Source of the DNA: Metridium senile
Lineage: Eukaryota; Cnidaria; Anthozoa; Actiniaria; Metridiidae
Direction of reading: 5' to 3'
NCBI GenBank assembly: GCA_949775045.1
Contig: OX459110.1
Location: forward strand, 9,743,741 to 9,807,740
Length of the DNA: 64,000 bases
In this document: piece after piece, positions 53,077 to 64,000 of the stretch
Layout: each line of letters opens with the position of its first letter
Numbering within the stretch: the first letter of the stretch is position 1
Position numbers and translations under genes: made by a program
The notes under the pieces: generated by a model
The model's input: the letters and a program-made list of their open reading frames with translations, nothing else
What the model was told of the DNA's origin: nothing
Databases searched by the model: none

Positions 53077-53371
53077 ATACAGTCAATTAAAAAAACATTG
53101 TCGTCAATAGGCTTCAAGTCTACTCGACTAGACCTAAAGGTAGCATTGGTAGAAATCACCTAAGCGGATAAATGCACACATTATCTAATGCAATAGATAT
53201 AATATCGATGTCCCTCAATTAAATAATGATTAGTAGATTGAGTGAGCGTGATATTGCATTAGATACTGGTTGCATTTATCCGCTTCGGTGATTTCTACCC
53301 ATGCTACCTTTCGGTCTAGTCGCGTAGACTTGAAGCCTATTGACGACAATGTTTTTTGAATTAACTGTATA
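53077..53371. mobile_element. TIR element with ATACAGTCAATTAAAA ends, duplicate
   Basis: Near-identical to 32459-32752. Confidence 0.8.
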
Positions 53372-53419
53372 ACGATGATTGGGCTCATGACGACGATAAC
53401 GGTTGTTTACAACACTTAA

Positions 53420-53650
53420 CTATGATATACGATGATGATGGTGGTGATGAGGATGATAATGGTGATAATGACGATGATAATGATAATGATGGTGGTGGTG
53501 ATCATCATGATGGTTCCTGTAGTAGTGGTGGTGGTGATGACAATGATGATAAATTGGTGTTGACGAGTGAGATGATAGTGATAATGTTTATAACAACAAT
53601 AATGATCATATATTATTTCTTAATGATGATGATGTTGATGATGATCGCTA
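53420..53650. repeat. (GAT)n microsatellite, duplicate
   Basis: Corresponds to 32805-33020 with small length differences. Confidence 0.85.
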
Positions 53651-53778
53651 TATTATCAATATTTTGATATTTAAAACTTAAATATCCGAACAACCCTTGC
53701 GTAAAGCACTCTTGTTTTTACGTCGTATAAGTCCTCACTTGGGCATCAACATAAATGGGGTTATTATTTTATTCACAG

Positions 53779-53901
53779 CTGTGAAACAGTCTCGTTCAAT
53801 CTCCCAGTAAAGCTGGAAGTCTGGAGTTGTGGTCGACTGTTGATTTGGAAACTGCATCTGTAGGGTCTGAAGATGAAAGTATTGCATCATCCACCCTCTA
53901 G
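53779..53901 (+). pseudogene. NAV terminal exon relic, copy C
   Basis: Exactly the parental length of 123 nt with the acceptor TTCACAG kept. The second codon is TGA (CGA to TGA); the rest stays open to TAG. Confidence 0.9.
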
Positions 53902-55213
53902 GACTATTACGGCGATCTAATAACCACACCACCGTATTCACTTTAATTGTGGGGTAGTCATTTACACAATTAAATAGAATACCCTCTAATGTAATATACT
54001 TTAATACCAAATATGGAATGGTCTAGTTTTACCACAGAGGGGTATTTACTTTACTCCATTAAATGGTCCACCCTCTAATGTAATGTAGTACCATCAAATA
54101 TAAAACTGCCTCGTTTTCACATCAAGAGGTGGTTAATTTACAAAATGGCGACTATTAGAAGACGCCTTAGATTATATAAACTTTAATAGCTTTTGTTATT
54201 TTCATGATTTAGAACTGTTTTCTATCAAATGATTAATAACGAATTGAAATTCAAACTTGTATGTCTATTTTTAGACAATTTTTAACTGACAAATATTTTT
54301 ACTGTATTCACATATATATACATTTACATAACATCTATAAGCAGTTCCATTTTGAGAGGGATTGTTGGCTCTTCAGAAAGAAGGCACTGTTTACGTAATT
54401 TAATTGTTGCACTAAAGGACTCTAAGTTTAGTATATAATAGAACAAAGCTAGCAAATAATACAATAGCTTTCTATTGAATTATGTACAATATGACCTCTG
54501 TCGTCAGTCTATATAATTTTTAAAGTGACAGAAAAAGCCTCAAATACAAATATACAATAAAACAATAGTCTAAAAAGAATACAATAAGTTCCTTTTACAT
54601 TACATACTTTGTATCTTCTATTGTGTTCGCTATACGAAACGATAATTAGACTTATCAAGATATAATCCATATATTCTTAACTTACGAAATTTCTAAATTC
54701 AAATACCATGAAAAGTTTGCTGTATATTTTAACTATAACCATTTAAACAACAAATTTATATCAGTGCATTTTCCATATTTGGATAAGTTAAAACGGATCC
54801 ATATTTTTGATAATTTGCAAGGTTAGTGCCTTATGTCAGAACTTATGAAATGGCCTCGTGCTAACTCCGTTCTGCCTCTGTTATTAATGGTATTTCAAAA
54901 TCTTCGACAGGACATTACATCGGTCTTACATAAAGTACCAAACTGAAATGCGAACCACACCCACAATTCCTTGTGCACAGCGTAAAGCTCGGTGCAAAAG
55001 GCATTGTGTGAAGTCAATGACTACAAACTCATGGCTTTTATATGGAATTTTGTTACGTTTTTAACAATTTTATAGAATTAATTCATAATTATAGTTTCCT
55101 ATATTGTCGATGTATTTGAAGTAAATGATTATACTTTAAGAAACTATTAAAAATTATATCGTGTCTAGTGAATCTTATTGATGAATGCATCATTATTACT
55201 CGGGCGACAATGC

Positions 55214-55219
55214 TTTATT
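55214..55219 (-). terminator. Candidate poly(A) signal, copy C
   Basis: AATAAA on the minus strand 130 nt past the stop. Confidence 0.4.
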
Positions 55220-57388
55220 CATTCGAATTATTAAAGAGTTTTGAAAGTATTCTAAAATGTTCTACACTCTAGCACTTAGCGCAAGGTAACCCGAGTAAAC
55301 TCTCATTGAGCGTCATGTTAGTTAACATTTTGTTAACTTTTTAAAATGTCATATCTTAACAGTAACATCATCTCCGATAAGAAAGAATGGAGCCCAGAAC
55401 ATTGGCTCACTGTATGTCGGTATCTCTCTCATCTCTTTCATAGCCTGCTGCAGGCTTTTGCTTGCACTCTCTCCTGCTTTCAAATGATTGTAAAACTTTT
55501 CCATGAACACCATCGTCGCCTCGTCGGCAATGGCCCAGAGAGAAGCCAACACAGCACGAGCACCAGCAGCCAGGAAGGCTCGACTCATTCCTACAACACC
55601 TTCAGCTTTGATCTCACCGCGACCGCTGTGGCAGCAACTGAGGACGACTAGCTGTGGACGAACACCACTCTCCTGAACTTCTTTCATTGTCAGGAGGTAA
55701 TCTGTTTCACTAGGTAAGCTAATTGTGGGGGATGGTGTTGGGAGTATGTCTCCAGCTTTTTTGATGTTGACAGTGGGAGGCGGTGCTAGAAATATTTCTC
55801 CATCAAGGGTCCCGTGTGCCGCGAAGTGAATCACAGCCACGTTCTCTAGCATATTGCGTTTAATAGCTTCTTTAGTCGCTTGTTCTCCCAGAATTGGTTT
55901 GACTAACTTTTACTAATTGACATCTTCTTACTTCTGAAGATGACTTCACCGACATGAGGATTCCCAATAATCAAAGCGCCTGACTTACTGTGGAAGTCTG
56001 CTGGACTATCTTGTAGCCTTTTCAACGACGTCAAGGACGGTGCGAGGCGAATGCGTTTTGTTTCAGAGAGGAATGCACCAGTGTGATCTTGAAGGGCAGC
56101 AAAAGGTACCATAGATACAGAGCCATCTGGAATAATGACAATCTCATCTTTAGTGGGTTTATCCAATACTGGAGATATTAACACTTTGTATAGTACTTCA
56201 AGTGGGTTTGCGACGTCATCTGGGCAGAGATCTTCATCGGGTACACACCGTTTAAATGCATTTGTCAGCAGATCCTCGGGCATCTTTATCGAACGGTCTT
56301 TTAGCGGCATTATAGTTTGTTCGATTTCTTCTATTTCTATCAATCTGTCCTCACACTTCACTTCTCTGACTCTTAATGTTGAATAAGCACTTGTGACAGT
56401 ATCGGAGAAGGACGTCTTTTGAGAAAATAAATGGCCATGTACCTCTGAATCCTCATCATTTATCACCCAGAAAAACAAAATCTTCTGGAATGTGCCATAA
56501 AAAAGAATAGAAAATCCAGACGCCATGTTTTCTATTTCTTCGTATGATAAAGGCTTGCGCTCATGTTGTGATAGGCTGGTTTTGGGTATGTCATACTTTG
56601 AAGTCAAAAGGTCATCTAAGGCTCGTGCTCTTCCACGCTCGGAAACCTCCAGCGCCTCTTGGAAGTCAAACTTACTCAAAAATAACACAGTCAACATGTT
56701 ATAATTGTGGATGAAAGTTTCCAAAATAGAAATCTTGAAATTATCTTGATCTTGGATGTTTTCAAAAACCTCCTCCATGCACAGCAACCCTTGTTTTTTT
56801 AAATCAATTGCCTCCTCAATAGCAATTTGATATTCCTGTTCTTCTCCTCTCTTTTTGTGAAAGTTAGCCTTGAAGAAGAACGTGTTTCCGAGGTTTGACA
56901 GTAATTCTCCCTCGCCCCTCTTGAAAAATTCTTAGCGCCTTTTCATAGCAAGAAACTGCTTGTTGGTAGTCGTTGGTTATATCGTAAAGGACACCTTTGG
57001 TACTGTAGCCCGAACCCAACGTGTTCTGGAAACCCATTGCCTCTGACAGACAAATTTGTTTTTCCACCAACTCCCGTGCCTTATCATACTGACCTAAAAT
57101 GTAAAATCAAATTATTATATGCACTTATGATTCATGAGAAACACACAAATGAATTATATGGTTGAAAGATATTTCTTTTAATGTTCTATATTTAATATCT
57201 GGCTTACAAGATACAAATTGTTGCAACTCTTATTTACAATTAAAGGAACCCAGTCTAAATTGTACTTATCACTTAAAGACTGGGACCGGGGGAAACAGTA
57301 TTTTTTTGTGGTCCCGAGACATCGGCGGTCGAGGGATCACAAAACATATTACTGTTTTACCAAGGTTTCAGTCTATAAGTGTTTTGTT

Positions 57389-57668
57389 ATATACAGCCGA
57401 TCTCCAAAAAGGTTGTCCACCTGAAAAGACATATATACTAAAAGAAATATCACGTGACTCACTTATAAATTCACTTTCCGCGCGTGTAGAAAGCCAGGTA
57501 CGTTTAAAAGTAATATGGCGGTGACTTCAAATAAGCAGTATTTTCCCTCGCTAGAAGTATCTGACTTTCTACACGCGCGGAAAGTGAATATAATAATAAG
57601 TCACGTGGTATTTCTTTTAGTATATATGTCTTTTCAGGTGGACAACCTTTTCGAGATCGGCTGTATAT
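57389..57668. mobile_element. Foldback element, duplicate
   Basis: Near-identical to 38163-38442. Confidence 0.85.
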
Positions 57669-58657
57669 ACCAAATGTCAAAGAACAACAAAAACGTAGCT
57701 TTGACCAAAGATTTTTAATTAATCGACTTCCGGTTTTGTTATTTCCCGGTAAATAACATATTGTTGCCCACTAAGAGTCGTTGCCACGGAAACATCCAAA
57801 TTTGTTCACGTTCACGTGATATCCTCTCGCCCAATCAAAGTACGAGAAAAATTAGCTTTGACAGTTGGTATATAACAAATAAACACACATTTTCCAAATT
57901 CTATATTTTACTTATCATCCTTTATATTTATTTTTTTATATAATAAAAAAAATTATTTTTTAATTAAGGAAGAAAGTAAGCCAAGCACACACACAGACGC
58001 GTACACACTTAACAAAGAGAAAGGCACAAAAATGGAAGAAAGGAAAGAAAAAACCTGCCTTAAAATTTTGTACTGAAAAAAAGACGCGAATATGTATCAA
58101 TTGGAGTTCTGTATCAGTCTATTATGAATAACGTCCCAGTCCATGTAAGTATTTATGCCTACTGTTTGGGCTTGTTTGGGCCTACGTTTTTTTTTTACTT
58201 TTGTTTGTAAACTATTGCCCTGCTGATTTCAAAATCTTTCCCAGTTTTCAATCACTGTTAGACTAACATATACTGACTAATTGAAGGCCAGCTATTAATA
58301 AAAATGTGTATGGCTACGGCTACGGCTACGCCTACGCCTCGGACTGGAACGAATTGCGCTGACTTTGAAATCCCGTGAAGTCCTCATTGTCGGCCTTTAA
58401 ATATTACTTAACGCATTCAATATCGGAAATTTGAGACCAGGTTACGAAAGTATATTTTTTTTTGTAAAAAGCTGGAACATTTTTTGAAATTCTTTTTATA
58501 TCAGCTTTGTGATTTTTTTATTAACAACTGAACGTACTATTTGAATTTTTGCATACAGAGTGTCTTCGATCTACGGAGATAAAACTGTCTGAACGTTTAT
58601 TGTAGTTTGGATACAACATCGTCCTTATTTTATCAGCTTTCCTTTTGAGACACTCTT

Positions 58658-59004
58658 AAGGACGATTTACACGATACGATTTTGACCTACGACTGTAGTA
58701 TGCGATTTGCCTACAACATGTAGTAGGTACCATTCACACGCGCACGACTAGTCGTATACCATTCGTATACGCCATTGCTAAAATCGTGAGTGATTGGAAT
58801 AAATACTAGTTCCAGTCCTAATATGGAACAAAACACGTCATTTTCCTGCGACAAGTCGTAGGGTTTTGATCCTTGGCTCAACATCCTACTACAAGTTGTA
58901 GGTCGCGTGCGTCATTCGTAGGCAAGTCGTAGGGGCATCTACACGGTCATTTGAGTCGTATACTACAAGTCGCACACGACAATCGTGCCGTGTAAATCGG
59001 CCTT
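58658..59004. mobile_element. TIR element, AAGGxCGATTTACACG type, duplicate
   Basis: Near-identical to 39736-40082. Confidence 0.78.
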
Positions 59005-59381
59005 TAATATATCCGCTACAATATATGTTTTCACACTATAGAGCTTCGATTTCAAGCCACCACTGATTTGAAGGGAGGAATTTTGTTTGAAAGCCAACAA
59101 AGTAATGTGTCTAAAGTGTATACATACGCAGTTTGAATTCTCGACAGTTTTGACGTCACTGAAGATTCATGAAAATACCAACGACCGGAGTGTATTTATC
59201 GTATAAAATCAGCAGGGTAAAAACAAATTCTCAAATGTATATATTTCATCAAATGCAGAAACTGGTAAAGAGTTTACATATATTAAATTTCAGTTGGTGT
59301 CAGCCGATAAGTTTGTTAAAATACCACTGACCTGAAGCGACCTTGCACCGTGAAAGATTTCCATATGCCTTTGCTTCAGTG

Positions 59382-60575
59382 CTTCTGGTGCAGTTGAGAT
59401 ATTTAAAATTGAAGCGCTCGCTTACGCTCGGCATAGAATAATTCGAACGAATTAGGTCACTTAGAAAATTTCAAAAGGACACAGGAAGCCCATGCTATGA
59501 ACTTTGAATTTTGAATTTCCCGCTTAAGAAGCCTTCGGATTCTTTAAACAGCGGTATAACACGTAAAATCACCAGGCTACTAAGCTGTAAACATTGCAAT
59601 CGACTCGACGATCGAAACAAGCTTCTTTGCAGGATTTATCGGTCATTTTTTATGATATTTTGGTGTAAAATTGAAATTTTTAAAACTAAAAAATCATCAC
59701 TTTTTACCGTTAATCTGCGTCATTGGTGTATTACTTAAAAAGACTTCTAAAACATCATTGAAAAGCCCGTAATCTCAGGAGCATTTTAAAAAGGCGGCAA
59801 AGATGAATCCATGTAAACTATCGATTGCAAGCGATGCTGAACACAAGGTAAATTACACATTTTTCGCTGAAATACAGACTAAAGTAAAGCAATTATTTCT
59901 CGAAAATGTTATTCCTTCGTGCTGCATATTGAGAAAACTAAATCAAACGTAACATAAATGAATAGAACTTATACTCGAGTTAAAAGTTAGGAGGCGGCAT
60001 CAATAGTACAATGATATTTAGCAAATATATTAGACATTTTCTTTCTGAGCCCATACATTTATCAGTAATTCTGAGCGGCCATTTTTAAATGCCACAAATC
60101 TAACTTTAGCATGCGGTGACGTCACATGTCTTCGATTTCTGGTAATGGGTTTCTAACAAATATTGGTTTTTTTTTTGTGCAATGATCGATAGCAGCGGCT
60201 ACACCAGCAAACAGTTAATACATCTTCCAACACCAAGAAACAACACTTTACAATACAAAGAACTCTAAACCAGAACACAATACATCTTTCAACACCACGA
60301 AAACACACTTTACAATAAAAAGTTTTTCTTACTTGTTGATTTTTCTCTGCAAATTTAAGGCCAATGAAGTGCTATTATGATCCAAATTACACGCATTATT
60401 GACTGATTTTGTCGATTAACCATGACAAAAGGAAGCAGGAAGTAAAGTAAAGACGAAAATGAAATAGGCGCTGTTAGACACGTCCCGCAAAGCACGACGG
60501 TGTGACCACAGGTAGCCCAAACCTAGAGTGAGTAAAAGTATGTAATTTCAACAGAAGGATGTCAATAAAATTTAC
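59382..60575. other. Gap right of duplication C
   Basis: Unique sequence from the breakpoint to about 60140, then a partial dispersed block (60150-60320) with 1.5 minisatellite units. TGACGTCA occurs at about 60118. Confidence 0.5.
59804..59848 (+). CDS. Possible first coding exon
   Basis: ATG in GGCGGCAAAGATGA context, 15 codons (MNPCKLSIASDAEHK) and donor AAG|GTAAAT. No following exon was identified, so this rests on start context and donor alone. Confidence 0.2.
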
Positions 60576-60768
60576 CTTCTTTACATGGACGAACTGAATA
60601 AATGCCCGGCAAGGTATTACTGTTCGTCTTGCTTCGATGTAAGGCCTGACTGTCTTTGAAGATGGCGCAGGGAACTGTGAAGGGGACTTCTAGTTTACTC
60701 GTTTGCTTTATATTCCAGTAATAATTAAGTGAATATAAAGTAGCATAGAGTGAAAACACTAAAACCAT
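60576..60768 (-). CDS. Possible signal-peptide first exon
   Basis: ATG at 60768, 64 codons and one base, donor GAAG|GTAAAT, phase 1. It opens with a hydrophobic stretch (MVLVFSLYATLYSLNYYW) and ends NTLPGIYSVRPCKEG. A signal peptide on a phase-1 exon is common for animal extracellular multidomain proteins. The ending recalls a fibrinogen-like or similar secreted module, but no family is assigned and no next exon is found. Confidence 0.35.
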
Positions 60769-61378
60769 GAAATAAAACCAAAATAGTTACTAACTAATAG
60801 TTTCTATTTAGTTAGACACTATCACTCAACCAGAAACATCAAATACAAAAGGAAGCAATACTTCATAATTTACAACTTAATTTAGCTGTCTTTGTTAGTT
60901 ACTAAATAAGAACTATATTACACAGTATATAGCAATTGAATTCTATTTCATGGATATAGTGTGAACGCTCTAAAGTAAATGTAATAGTAAATTTCAGCAT
61001 GTATTATGTATTGAATTGTTATATTTTACAAGATATTTGGTTGTTTTTCATATTTAAAAATAATAATCATGTAATATCCATGATTTTGTATGCGCTTGTT
61101 TATAAGACGTTGTCATGGTGAACAAACAAGAAAATGCACAACAGAAAGTTTTCGTTGTGAAACTAATTGTCTAAATACAATCAAATTTATCTGTTACTTA
61201 TTTAAGTATTATAATACTCATTTTTGTATTCAAATTTGTTTTGTGAACTTTAAGACATTTATATGTTTAATGAATGATTATGTGTATATATTTTGTACTG
61301 TACTTAATTCTTTTTACTAATTAATTATCATTTTTAAAAACAAATACATTTAATTTGGATCAATACTTAATTAATTTA
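60769..61378. other. AT-rich gap
   Basis: An imperfect inverted element at about 60790-60980 is related to 27010-27240. The stretch 61070-61180 repeats 50160-50270 (CATGGTGAACAAACAAGAAA). Nothing coding. Confidence 0.45.
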
Positions 61379-62110
61379 GGGGTGGACCATTAGAAGTTGG
61401 GGGAGGGGTGGGGGGGTGGGGGGGTGGGGCAATTCCCAAAATAAAAAACGTGCAAGGCCAATGCGCCCGAAAAAAAAAAATCCTGCACAGAGTCAAGCTA
61501 AAAAAAAAACTTGCAGAACCTCGAGGGGTAGCAAATGGTAAAATTTTAAAATCCGAGCCTGGGATTCTAGAAATACATCAGCTCATATATTTACTGCATT
61601 TAAAAATTCTCCAAGACTCCAAGACATCAAAAACACAAAAATCCGAGACTTTGAGGCATCAAAAACACAAAAATCTAAGACTTTGAGGCATCAAAAATAC
61701 GAAAATCCGAGACTTGGAGGCATGAAAAACACGAAAATCCGAGACTTACGCACTTTGTATCAGTATACAATATATAACAAAACATAGACTTGCCCCAAGT
61801 CGACCTCGGTGTGTTTTCCCGACAAAAAGTGAGCAAATCGCCCGAAAGTTATCTGTACAAAGTCGTGAAGTAACTGCGCGTTGTACCAGACTAATAAATA
61901 AAATGGAAAAACAGACTTTTCAAAAATTTAACCAAAACACAGTTGTTTTCGCTATGGATTTCAGAGAACAAAATTATGTAAAAAAAAAAACGTGCAAGAC
62001 CTCTGGTCGAAAAAAAAATATTGCACAACCCGTGCGGCGAAAAAAAAAATCCTTCACAAAAATATTGCCCCCCCTTCCCCCCCCCCCCCCAACTTCTAAT
62101 GGTCCACCCC
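61379..62110. mobile_element. 732-bp element with GGGGTGGACCATTAGAAG ends
   Basis: 25-bp inverted termini GGGGTGGACCATTAGAAGTT..., flanked by TTA on both sides (61376-61378 and 62111-62113). A 3-bp TWA target is typical of PIF/Harbinger transposons. It contains a 32-bp tandem repeat at about 61608-61747 (CTTTGAGGCATCAAAAACAC). No transposase. Confidence 0.85.
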
Positions 62111-62255
62111 TTAGAGAACAAGCTTTCAACTTCATTAAAAACACCATTACAAAGCCACAGTTCCATTCAAATGTACAATTATCATTTGCAACAACCTTTG
62201 TGAATTAACGTGTACAACATTTTAAAATATTTTTAAATCAATTTTTAAATCAATT

Positions 62256-62524
62256 AAGCTATGCTTTTGTATGGTTTTTAGCAATATAACGAAATATTTA
62301 AAATGCAATAAAAATAAACATCTCTACCTGTGTGTTGTGTTTTTCTTTACATTATATTTCTGTGAAGTTTCAGGCCATTTGCTTTAGCCATAATTCACTC
62401 AATATTGAAGCAATTAAATGGCCTGAAACTTCACAGGAATGTAAAGAAAAACACAACACACAGGTAGACTTGTTTATTTTAAATATTTCGTTATATTGCT
62501 AAAAACCATACAAATGCATAGCTT
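62256..62524. repeat. Inverted duplication of ~110-130-bp arms
   Basis: AAGCTATGCTTTTGTATGG... and ACCTGTGTGTTGTGTTTTTC at the left pair with the right side ending CATACAAATGCATAGCTT. Elsewhere (31020-31140, 52190-52300) only one arm exists, so this copy duplicated in inverse. Confidence 0.82.
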
Positions 62525-62543
62525 GGGCTACCTGTGATTTGTA

Positions 62544-62712
62544 TACACCTAATTACAAGAACGTTGTCCTGACTTTTGTAATTTAGTGGGAAAAGAATAA
62601 ATGAAAAGACAAAAGAAGATCACTCAAGCTGAACTCTTTCTTTTGTTATTCCTCTCTTACTAAATTACTAATGTTCTTTTTTCATGTGACAACATTCTTG
62701 TAATTAGATGTA
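62544..62712. mobile_element. 162-bp MITE copy
   Basis: Same termini as 31160-31321, with a slightly different core (contains TAATGTTCTTTTTTCATGTG). Confidence 0.82.
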
Positions 62713-62808
62713 TCTTATATAAAATATATAAAATATAAAATATTTTAAAATATTTTTACAACAAATGATTTTTAAGTGAATTTCCAACCAGATGGATTTG
62801 CTTTAGAG

Positions 62809-63050
62809 CAGACAGCATGCACTTTTGCATTTTGATCAATTTGTATTTTATTTAAAAATAGAAAACTTGCTTTCTGTGCTGTATGCAGTTATAAAGCACT
62901 TGAGGATTGTCAGAATACTTGAGAAGTGTTTAAGAAGCACTCTGCTTTACATTGTGTTTCTGTTAACACTGTCTTAACACTTCTCTCGTTCTGTCAATCC
63001 CCACATGCTTCATAACTGCACACAGTACGCATGCACAGTTTCTATATCTT
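62809..63050. mobile_element. Foldback MITE, GTGCT family
   Basis: AACTTGCTTTCTGTGCTGTA at the left and GCATGCACAGTTTCTATA at the right with hairpin arms AAGAAGCACTCTG/CTTAACACTTCTC. It abuts the lipase stop codon region. Confidence 0.75.
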
Positions 63051-63056
63051 TACTAT

Positions 63057-63302
63057 TCAAAAAATCCCCTCCATTTTCTTAATATGCTTGATAATGTCAT
63101 TATAAACTAAAGCAGCAGCATCAAGTCCCCAAATAAAGTCCAAATGCTGCCACGCAGGTATTGCCTTGGATTGGAAAACAACTTTACTGGTTGCATTGTG
63201 TAATAGGCTAACATCTTTGGGATCGGCAAGCCAGTCATCACCTCCAGAGTAAAGAGCTGTAGGGACGTTATATGTCGATAGGTTGTATAATGGAGCAGTG
63301 TC
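63057..63302 (-). CDS. Acid lipase-family protein, last exon
   Basis: Acceptor TATTTCAG|GACACT, phase 0, then 81 codons and TGA. It encodes PLYNLSTYNVPTALYSGGDD, WLADPKDVSLL and AWQHLDFIWGLDAAALVYND. This matches the C-terminus of the lysosomal/gastric acid lipase family (alpha/beta hydrolases): the Asp in GGDDWLADP and the His in HLDF correspond to the acid and base of the catalytic triad; the Ser exon lies beyond the window. The enzymes cleave cholesteryl esters or triglycerides in lysosomes or gut. Paralogue unknown. A foldback MITE sits in the expected 3' UTR. Confidence 0.9.
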   Translation of the reverse strand, partial: DTAPLYNLSTYNVPTALYSGGDDWLADPKDVSLLHNATSKVVFQSKAIPAWQHLDFIWGLDAAALVYNDIIKHIKKMEGIF

Positions 63303-63440
63303 CTGAAATAAAGAAAAATATAATTATTGTATATAGAGGTAATATAATCACTAGATATCGCCTGATGAAGACTAGCAGTAGCAGTAGAAATGTTGTGGTC
63401 CAAATGTTCGACATTCATGAGACAAACAAACAACATTTTA

Positions 63441-63600
63441 CAGTGGAACCCGCTTAATACGGCCACCCCGTTATTGCAGCCAGTTTTTTAGGTTAGGATG
63501 GATACATTTTCTGTAAAATTTACCCGTTTAATACAGCCACCGCGCTAATACGGCCACTTTGGGCTGTCCCTTCGGTGGCCAGATGAACGGGGTTCCACTG
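63441..63600. mobile_element. 160-bp MITE with CAGTGGAACCC ends
   Basis: CAGTGGAACCCGCTTAATAC and the mirrored ACGGGGTTCCACTG, flanked by TA on both sides. Internal AATACGGCCAC motifs repeat. Lies upstream of the lipase exon, in its intron. Confidence 0.82.
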
Positions 63601-63718
63601 TACCTCAATATTTCGAACAGAAATGTTAAAATCGATGTGCTCTTTCTCATCAAAACCATGTCTTCTAAAACTGATCAATTAAGGTATCATTATTGCCACC
63701 CCTTTTTGCATAGGGTGG

Positions 63719-63873
63719 TACACCTTATTGCAAGAATGTTGTCACATGAAAACAGAACATTAGTAATCTAATAACAAAGGAATAACAAAAGAAAGAGTTC
63801 AGCTTGAGTGTTCTTTTGTCTCCTTTACCACTCAATTACAAGAGTCAGGACATTGTTCTTGCAATTAAGTGTA
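63719..63873. mobile_element. 162-bp MITE, inverted copy
   Basis: TACACCTTATTGCAAGAATG at the left and TTGCAATTAAGTGTA at the right; orientation opposite to the 31160 and 52319 copies. The following 63874-64000 shows nothing identifiable. Confidence 0.78.
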
Positions 63874-64000
63874 TATATGTATTTTGAGTTTTACTCTCTT
63901 TACTCAGTGAGAAAAACAGAGGAAATACCATTTAACCCTTATGCAAACCCAACTCACATACATGTACATGTATAATCCAATGCGCAAGCCAACATCAGAC

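Larger units (their letters stand above)
51001..59381. repeat. Segmental duplication C (pair of 29848-40460)
   Basis: Collinear with B. The right edge is sharp: identity to the TPR exon stops 50 bp inside it, at about 59381. Lacks the 531-bp element, the nested MITE pair and the palindrome arm. Confidence 0.88.
55349..59381 (-). pseudogene. TPR-CHAT copy C, decayed
   Basis: The CHAT exon is 57093-55349, and only 50 bp of the TPR exon remains (59381-59332). Against copy B the CHAT exon has a 14-bp deletion near 56925, a 43-bp deletion near 55900 that removes the segment between CHAT strands, and in-frame losses near 56083 and 55757. HFAAHG and VVLSCCHSG are still present. The upstream TPR sequence is cut off at 59381. 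A nonfunctional duplicate of B is the simplest reading. Confidence 0.88.

Noticed and set aside
59511..59738. 75-codon plus-strand ORF
   Set aside because: No recognisable domain, no donor or acceptor support, and composition like the surrounding AT-rich DNA.
63107..63466. 119-codon minus-strand ORF
   Set aside because: Wrong frame over the lipase exon and its intron; the lipase frame has the catalytic motifs and a clean acceptor.

Overview
This is eukaryotic DNA: AT-rich, with multi-exon genes, GT-AG introns, many short inverted-repeat transposons (MITEs), a tRNA-derived SINE and long (ATG/CAT)n arrays. A neuron-navigator gene beside a cluster of TPR-CHAT protein genes, together with a Crypton/DUF3504-like exon, suggests a marine invertebrate, most likely an anthozoan cnidarian. 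That placement is inference from gene content; no single sequence fixes the species.

Layout. Positions 1-22277 (+) carry the 3' part of a neuron navigator (NAV/unc-53/sickie family) gene: one giant exon, which continues off the left edge, and 18 small exons. Their phases join into 1812 codons plus a stop, ending in the NAV AAA+ ATPase domain. From about 22.1 to 59.4 kb lie three direct copies (A, B, C) of a unit made of the NAV terminal exon plus a convergently transcribed TPR-CHAT gene on the minus strand. A (23539-26981) has TPR and CHAT exons but no visible 5' exons, and a 5-bp duplication shifts its frame. B (36050-46330) is the most complete, with five proposed exons and about 1067 residues, but has a 1-nt insertion in its TPR exon. 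C (55349-59381) is a decayed duplicate of B. A further TPR fragment lies at 47958-48360. NAV terminal-exon relics precede B and C (33162-33288 and 53779-53901), which shows that the duplication started inside the NAV gene.

Other coding traces are the last exon of an acid-lipase-family gene at the right edge (63057-63302, minus), a first exon resembling Crypton/DUF3504 proteins (46539-46659, plus), and a possible signal-peptide first exon (60576-60768, minus).

Much of the rest is transposon-derived. It includes a 531-bp element with 9-bp target duplications whose empty site survives in the paralogous copy, a 1040-bp TIR element holding six perfect TGACGTCA sites, a 1.24-kb element with arms of about 350 bp, a nested pair of MITEs, two recent inverted duplications (one a perfect 68-bp palindrome), and a 62-bp minisatellite at four loci.

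The genes do not form a pathway. NAV is a cytoskeletal AAA+ protein, the TPR-CHAT proteins are putative cysteine peptidases joined to protein-interaction repeats, and the lipase is lysosomal or secreted. The unifying story is local duplication and transposon insertion. All exon joins were read by eye from splice sites and phase, without transcript data.
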